Source of the DNA: Stenocarpella maydis
Taxonomy: Eukaryota; Ascomycota; Sordariomycetes; Diaporthales; Diaporthaceae
Direction of reading: 5' to 3'
Length of the DNA: 64,000 bases
Assembly: GCA_002270565.1 (NCBI GenBank)
Contig: NQMI01000009.1
Location: 1-64,000, forward strand
Shown here: positions 58,309 through 64,000 of the stretch, piece after piece
How the letters are laid out: each line of letters starts with the position of its first letter
How positions within the stretch are numbered: position 1 is the stretch's first letter
Notes under the pieces: model-generated
Told to the model about the DNA's origin: nothing
Database searches by the model: none
The model's input: the letters and a program-made list of their open reading frames with translations, nothing else
Position numbers and translations under genes: made by a program

Positions 58309-59480
58309 TCAAGTTATCTCTAACCTCCCTCCAATGATATGTACATCGCCCTCCGAAAGCTGCTTCCTGATGACATCCACAGCGTTCCTATTCTCCTCAT
58401 GGATAAAGTCTGTCATCTCCGTCCTCAGCTGATCAAAGTCTTCCTGTATCCCCGTGCGGAGGTCATCCACCTCGAGCCACACGCGCTCGTCTACGTGCTC
58501 CTCTACGTATTCGATCTGTTCTTCGAGCTGGTTTAGCCGGTCGTCGTACTTCTCCTCTTGCTCCGCCAGTCGCCGGTCAACCCATGCTTTCATGCGGGTT
58601 TCCATCTGTCCCATCTGCTCGGCAAAGATTTTGGTGCAAATTCTCTCAATGAAGCCGATTTCTACGCCCTGGATAGCGGAATCGCTAAGCTTCCTCTTCT
58701 TAGAACTCGAGGCAGGGTCGGACTCTGGACCAAGATCAGCACAAGTACACATAGACGAGACACCGCATTCATCTTACCGTGAATTGGTGGCGGCGGGGGG
58801 GGAGCCTCGAGTTCGCCGTATGACGGGGGCGCCTGGGCTGTAGCTCCGTCACGGGGAGTAAACAGCTCGGGCCTGATGACCCTGCCATTTTGACCTTCGT
58901 AGGCAACGCCTCCTTCCGTAACCAATCCTCCCGAGCGTAGCTCGTGGCGGCATAATGATTCGCAGAGCCACTCCAGCTGGTCTTTGGACAGGGTGGTATC
59001 GGGGATATGTAGGGTGAAGGAAGTCTGTTGGGCGAGAATCTGAGCAGAGTCCAGCGCGGCACCGTGGACCTTGTTGTTTGGACGTAAAGGCCAGTCAGGA
59101 GCCACAAGGTCAGCTGCGTTGACCAGTTTCAACCGTATGCACACCAGTTTCTGGTCCTGGAGCCGTTTGGACTCCGCCTGCAGCTCGCTGGAATCGAGGG
59201 CAGCCGAGTGGATTCGCTCCGGTGGCATGTACAGGCATAGACTCGTCTTCCCAACCAAGGGTTTGCGGAGCTCGAGCTGAATTCGGATCTTGAGCAGGGC
59301 GGTCTTGGAATGGCGATCAACGTCAATTGTGAAGGTCACGGGATTGGCGTTGGAGTCGCTAAGATAGCATGGTTGGCCATCTTGTCCCGCCCATTCTACC
59401 ACAGCCGCCACTGGGGTCGTCGTCTTCTCGGGAGTCGCTGGCTCGGGAGCATCAGCGGGTGGCGGCGAACAAGTGGTCAT
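58309..59480 (-). CDS. Hypothetical protein with C-terminal coiled coil
   Basis: Two exons on the minus strand, 59480-58778 and 58724-58309, give 372 residues. The 53-base intron has a GTAAGA donor and a TCCAG acceptor. Residues 1-20 are Pro/Thr-rich. Residues ~35-200 read as a beta-rich domain (NPVTFTIDVDRHSKTALLKI, SFTLHIPDTTLSKDQLEWLC). A Pro-rich linker (APPPPPPIH) leads to a nuclear-signal-like SSSKKRKLSD and a charged, heptad-rich coiled coil (EQEEKYDDRLNQLEEQIEYV). The family was not recognised. Similar layouts occur in unannotated ascomycete proteins. A nuclear, oligomeric protein is inferred from the basic motif and coiled coil. Confidence 0.7.
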
Positions 59481-60460
59481 GACGGTGTCTCGGGTCTCCC
59501 TATAAGCACATCAGCTAGCAAGAGGTCACAAGTCAGTGCGCTCGGCGGCGAAGCCTTGCGTCAGGCCCTAAGGTCTTGCCCAGCGCAGAATCACACCCAC
59601 CCCGGCGACGGAGCGGCCGCGAGTCTGGCGAGGACGAGGTCGAGGTCGTTATCAAAATCAAACGGCACGATAAGGCCGTCGCAGTTCGCCAACCGGCAGC
59701 TCTTGGGAAAGCCCCTTCCTAGTGACCACAGACTCGGAAGCCTGGGCAGTGTAGGTGCGACGTATCGCAGACAGGCAGCTTTTCAAAGGCCCCGCCCAAC
59801 GCCCAGGAGTGTCACGTCCTGTAGCTTGGCTATTGGGAGCAAACCACGCAGCGGCCCGCAAGTGCTGCTCCGATGTGCGATGGAGTATCTGACGTTTGGC
59901 TTGAATCGACAGGAGCGGGAGAGAAAGAAGGATGGGTAGGAGGCGACAGGTCCAAGGCGCGCACGAGGGAGATGACTGTGTGCCTTGCCAGATTGAAGCG
60001 ACCTCTTCGAGATGGGTGAAGTCTCGTTTGCAGGTGACGAGAGGTCGAAGCAACCAGTCAAGGACTTGATAATGATAAGTCCTTGATTAGATTGCTGGCG
60101 CTGATGCCATGCAGTCAGTCAGTTGGTAAGGAATTGTTCTAGCAGTGGAGTCGCGACAGCAATGCGAGCTAGCTAATCTGGCTGCTTGGCCCGTGCGGCT
60201 GCCTGCCAAATTGGGTGGCTGGGAAACGAGTCTGGTGGTAGCTTATGTAAGTGATGAAGTCCCTGGGTGCTCATCTGAACCTCAGGCGAAGATAGACTGC
60301 TAGTAGGGAACTAATCTTTCGATTGGAAATTCTCTTAGCTCGACTGGCTATTAGGCAACTACCTAATCGTGCTATATTGCCTGGCAGTATATAGTTTATG
60401 TTAATTCCCTCAGTAAAGGCTGCTCTTCGATGCGCTGTAGGAGATTGGCCTACCAGGTCC
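59481..60460. other. Intergenic region
   Basis: It lies between two minus-strand hypothetical genes. Open frames of up to 209 codons that overlap the coding gene or run antisense were judged shadows. No other feature was seen. Confidence 0.55.
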
Positions 60461-61826
60461 CTAAATCACGAGATTCGGGTCTATCCGATTCTTGTAGCAG
60501 TTATTCTCCACAACGTCTCCCTGCTTCCGGTTCACCCCCTCGCAGTTGCCGCTGTCCGCCGGCCCCGCGACCGCCACGCCCACAGGGTTTGCAGCGCTCC
60601 CGTCGTGCGGGCAGACGTGTTTCAACAACATGCTCGCGTAGTACTCGGCGCTCGGCTGCTCAACCCCCCAGGACTCATACTGCCTCTGTAACAATGTCAA
60701 CTTTGGGCTCGGCCTGCGGGACTGCGCCAACGGGGCGTGCGGCACGGCGGCGGGGTCGACGGTCATTTCGTTATGGGAGCTCTCGTACTGCGCGTCTGCT
60801 ACGGCTCGTTCGTAAGCGGTTGATTGGTACATGGGTGTATAATAGCAACTGCATATTTATCACTCATGTGCGGGGGGTAGTTGGTCATTGTATGTCTCGT
60901 GCCGAGTGAGTGGATATGAACTACTAGTTAGTAGATGACGAACAAGACAGACATGAAAAATCACCTGTTTCGACTTTCACGTATCTTTGCGGCAAGCGCG
61001 GCCAACGATTCAGTCATAACCACCGGTGAGTGTTTATGAATCCAGGTCTCCTTCTTTTCCACCCTGTGACCTGGGCCCCCGTCCACCATCCACTCCATTT
61101 CCGCCGTGTCAGGATAATGCTCATACCGCGCAACCGTCTTGGCAAGCAAGATGTCAGGACGCAAGCCCATGAGCCAGGGATGCACAGCTGTTATCACCCA
61201 TCGTTAGCCTGGGAGGGGCTCCTCCGAACTCCGTGACGAAGCCTCAACCCACTGCTGACGTAGTCGTGCACCGTGACGAAGTGACCGCCCGCAGCCGGCG
61301 TGACCACGAGTCTCTGGCCGCGCTTCCTGAGGGGTCGATCCTGCCCGCAGCATCGGATGAGGAACTCGGTATCCGAGTCCTCCTCCCAGCTGCCGTCCTC
61401 CTTGGGCTCATCCGCGTACGGCCTATCCTCGTCGCTCAAATCCCCATACGTGACATACTCCGGGTTGGCGGGCTCCCCCTCGTGGTACTCGTGGTACGCC
61501 ACCCAGTCGGACTCCCAATGGTCCAGTTCCTCGATGGACGCCTTGACCGACGAGACCTTGGGCGCGGTCATGGGCAGCTGCGCGATCTCATGCCAGACGC
61601 CACCATCGACGGTCTGCTGAAAGAATGGCTCGAGATCGTCCGACGCGCTGCGGGGCGTCTTCATGACAGAGAGGGCTGTGGGGAACACGCCGTCGAGTGG
61701 CCAGAACAGACGCCTGGCAGCGGGGGAGAAGCAGACGGCGACAGTTGGATCCTCCCTGAGCTCCCTGAAGGAGCGGTATGGAGGGCCCTCGTCCCGGGGG
61801 CCTGCTGGCTGGGAAAATGTTGCCAT
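60461..61826 (-). CDS. Hypothetical protein (394 residues)
   Basis: Three exons on the minus strand, 61826-61253, 61187-60965 and 60848-60461, give 394 residues. Splice joins give HDYVSTVHPWLMGLRPDIL and SRNSCYYTPMYQSTAYERA with frame kept; intron 2 has a CTACTAACTAG branch site. The first part is polar (SFRELREDPTVAVCFSPAAR), with an acidic stretch (DGSWEEDSDTEF) and then a HPWL block with LLAKTVARYEHYP. The C-terminal ~90 residues are Ala/Pro-rich. No signal peptide, membrane segment or known catalytic motif was seen. The family was not recognised. ATG 61826 was chosen because the longer frame starts with GTG. It neighbours the polyketide synthase gene in the same orientation, but a shared role is only a guess. 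Confidence 0.65.
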
Positions 61827-62314
61827 CCCGCGGGGCTGGACAAGCACGCCTTTTGTGTGCTGAAGTGCGGGGCGGTGGGCACTTTGTATTGCAGCTAGGC
61901 TCTGATGCTACTCACATCAGACCTGACTGATCGTCAAGGAGCAGGAATTGCAGATATTTATGCGTGTTTTTGACACCCCGCCCTGGGCCTCTGTGAGGGT
62001 TATGTCTTAGGCTGGTGCCTAAGATCGCTGTTCCACTCGCTAAATTATCATTAGATACAAACAAAACTGAATTGCGAGGGTTAAACCCCAGATCCGTTGT
62101 GTTGGCATTTGGCTTGCGTTGGCAATTTATATATGATGCAAGAAGCACTCTAGAGGCTGATCATCCACTGATATGACATGCACTTCACGAGGGTTTTTCT
62201 CTACAAGTCTAACTTCAACCAAAGAAACTATCTTCTATATGTGCAGCTGTTTAACTCCATGAAGACATGGTTCGTAAGCTAGGAATACAACAACACTCAA
62301 GTGATACCAATCCT
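61827..62314. other. Intergenic region
   Basis: It holds the promoter of the 394-residue protein gene and the 3' side of the polyketide synthase gene. Nothing else was seen. Confidence 0.55.
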
Positions 62315-64000
62315 TCATCGAAATTGCCTGAAAAGGAACTCGTAACCTCGCAGTACCACCTCCCAATCTTTTCCACGACTGCGATACAGATCAAAGAGAT
62401 GCTCCGCGCCTTCAACAACCTCCAGCTCCGCAGGGACGCCGCGCGCCACCAGGGCCTCGTACGTAGTCCGCGCCTGCTGCCAAGGGATCAAGTCATCCCG
62501 CGTCCCGTGGATGATGTACGTGGGCGTCGCGTAGTTGCCAGCCCGGATCTGCGCGCACGGGCTGATGGCGGCGATGCGGTCCGCGCTGGGCTGGGGCATG
62601 TGCTTATAGTCGACGCTGGGATCTGCGCCGGCCCGCGTCGGGAGCCCATTGAGGATGACTGGCAGCATCTGACCGGTCCAGTTCATGTGCAGCACGATGC
62701 GAGAGCGCGGGTCCGTGGGGGACATCCAGCCGCCGACGGCTCCGGCCTTGGGGTCCATGTTGTAGGCGGTGATCTAGAGATAGTTTGGTGTGAGTCGGGC
62801 TGTCTTGGTTTCTCCTTTTTCTTTTGTAATGATGTTACTAAAATCTTGCTTACAGGCTGATCTTGAACTCCCTCCAGCAAGTCGAATTCCTCCAAGCTAT
62901 CTGTCTTGGTATTCTCCGGGTAGTTCGGTTGTTTCCAGACTGAGAATGGTCTTTTGTTAGTACTTCTGCTTTTGCCACTGGAAGTTTAACTGAACCATCC
63001 AGACTCACATTCGTCTTCATAGTTGCTGGGACAATAAAATGCCAACGTTGCGTCTGGGGCCTTGATCCCGCGATTCAGTGCAGAAAAGCCCAGCTGCAAC
63101 GAAAGGGTGCCTCCTGTCGACCACCCGATGACGGCAACCTTTTCACCATTGACCTGGACGCCCATGCCACTGGCAATCCTGGGCAACTTTCCCCGTGCCC
63201 AGGAAAGAGCGTCACAGACATCAGTGATGGCACCGTCGGCGATGTTGACTTCAGGGCAGAGCCGGTAGTCTATGCTCACGGGGAGAAAGCCGTTGGCCAG
63301 GAGAAGGGCTGTCTGTTTGGGACGGACATCTTTACGTGAGAGCATGGAGTGTCCACCGCCGTGGATCATGAGAGCTGTGTTATCAAAATTGTCAGTTTTA
63401 GAACTTCTGCCAGCGGTTGATGAAGAATCTCACCTGGATATCTGGGAAGCTTGTCTTCCACATCGGGAAGATATACATCAGCATAGAGAGGGATCGGACC
63501 TGCTTCCTTATATACGAGTGTCTTCATGTTGGTTCCGGGCATGCGTCTGGCGGTGTTCGGGACGTCCTGCAAGGCGGACGGCCTAGATGATTGTCACCTG
63601 TCTCGTCAGTAAATACCACGATAATTATATAGTAATTCCCGGGGTTGCACTTACACCGCTGTCTTCACAAGGGGCCCAGAAGCTCCGCCAGATGCCTTAT
63701 TCATGATGACTCCCTTCAGCTGATCATATTTCATATCCCCATGCACGAGACCGGCGCTGAGTTTAAAGGAAAATGCCTCTTCCAGAGCACTGGCGAGCTC
63801 AACAGTCAACAGAGAATCCAGTCCTTGGTCCTCGAGACTGCTTTCTGAATTGAGCGCGGAAGGCTGAATCTCGAGAAGCTGGCACAGAACTTGTGTGAGT
63901 CTGTCCTCTACGTCTCCATCCTTGGAATTATGAGGTAGAGACTTCTTGACCGTGAGTTGCGATGAGGACGAGACGGTAGTCAGACACTCTGCGGGAGTGG
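62315..64000 (-). CDS. Polyketide synthase, C-terminal part (ACP and alpha/beta-hydrolase), cut by window edge
   Basis: This is the 3' end of a minus-strand gene entering from beyond 64000. Visible exons: 64000-63655, 63582-63434, 63374-63009, 62939-62854 and 62773-62315. The first encodes an acyl carrier protein: VLCQLLEIQPSALNSESSLE then GLDSLLTVELASALEEAF, with the phosphopantetheine serine at 63815-63813. The other exons encode an alpha/beta hydrolase: oxyanion motif MIHGGGHSM, FLPVSIDYRLCPEVN, nucleophile GWSTGGT, HGTRDD and GAEHLFDL, so the Ser-Asp-His triad is complete. This resembles the thioesterase/esterase domain ending several non-reducing fungal polyketide synthases, where it releases the product. 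Only a short linker separates the two domains; no methyltransferase lies between. Confidence 0.82.

Noticed and set aside
59310..59939. 209-codon plus-strand frame at the start of the coiled-coil gene
   Set aside because: It overlaps the minus-strand coding exon and is Arg/Ser-rich with no motif, so it is an antisense shadow.

Overview
The window is nuclear DNA of a filamentous ascomycete (Pezizomycotina). Genes carry short GT-AG introns of about 50-130 bases with CTAAC/CTGAC-like branch points. They encode typical fungal families: an OCH1-type glycosyltransferase, fungal NACHT/STAND and WD40 proteins, DUF1996, DUF1593 and PL1 secreted proteins, glycogen debranching enzyme and a polyketide synthase. 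The class is not certain; Sordariomycetes is an unproven guess. Gene blocks alternate with AT-rich, gene-poor islands at about 15.1-17.5 and 24.3-26.5 kb. These look like decayed repeats and share a diverged repeat with mostly transition-type differences, compatible with RIP.

Layout. 0-12.8 kb: a membrane acyltransferase-3 protein (-), an OCH1-like glycosyltransferase (+), a MYND zinc-finger protein (-), a free-standing N-terminal domain of a DRB0094-type RNA ligase (-), and a medium-chain dehydrogenase (+). 13.5-15.1 kb: a 65-residue protein (+) and a small secreted cysteine-rich protein rebuilt from three exons (-). 17.6-20.3 kb: a four-exon WD40-like protein whose N-terminal helical region resembles those of fungal STAND proteins. 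21.4-24.3 kb: a seven-exon class I terpene synthase with all catalytic motifs, followed by a four-exon small C2H2 zinc-finger protein. 27.3-31.7 kb: a secreted DUF1593 protein (-) and an intracellular GH13 alpha-amylase (-). 32.7-33.9 kb: an MmgE/PrpD pseudogene (-) with a stop and several frameshifts. 34.6-38.2 kb: a NACHT (NLR-like) protein with a C-terminal membrane hairpin (-). 39.4-42.5 kb: a DUF1996 secreted protein (+) and a pectate lyase (-), tail to tail. 45.1 kb: a P-loop kinase-like protein (+). 51.4-56.3 kb: glycogen debranching enzyme (-). 58.3-61.8 kb: two unrecognised proteins (-). The right edge holds the 3' end of a polyketide synthase gene: acyl carrier protein followed directly by an alpha/beta hydrolase (-).

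Functionally the window mixes plant-polysaccharide attack (pectate lyase, DUF1593, DUF1996, possible secreted effector), storage-glucan turnover (intracellular amylase and debranching enzyme), specialised metabolism (terpene synthase, polyketide synthase) and probable non-self recognition (NACHT protein, WD40 protein). No single multi-gene system could be demonstrated. The strongest oddities are the orphan RNA-ligase domain, the STAND-like WD40 protein, the P-loop protein resembling phage/bacterial kinases, and the ACP-hydrolase end of the polyketide synthase. All exon structures were inferred by eye from splice signals, frame continuity and family conservation.
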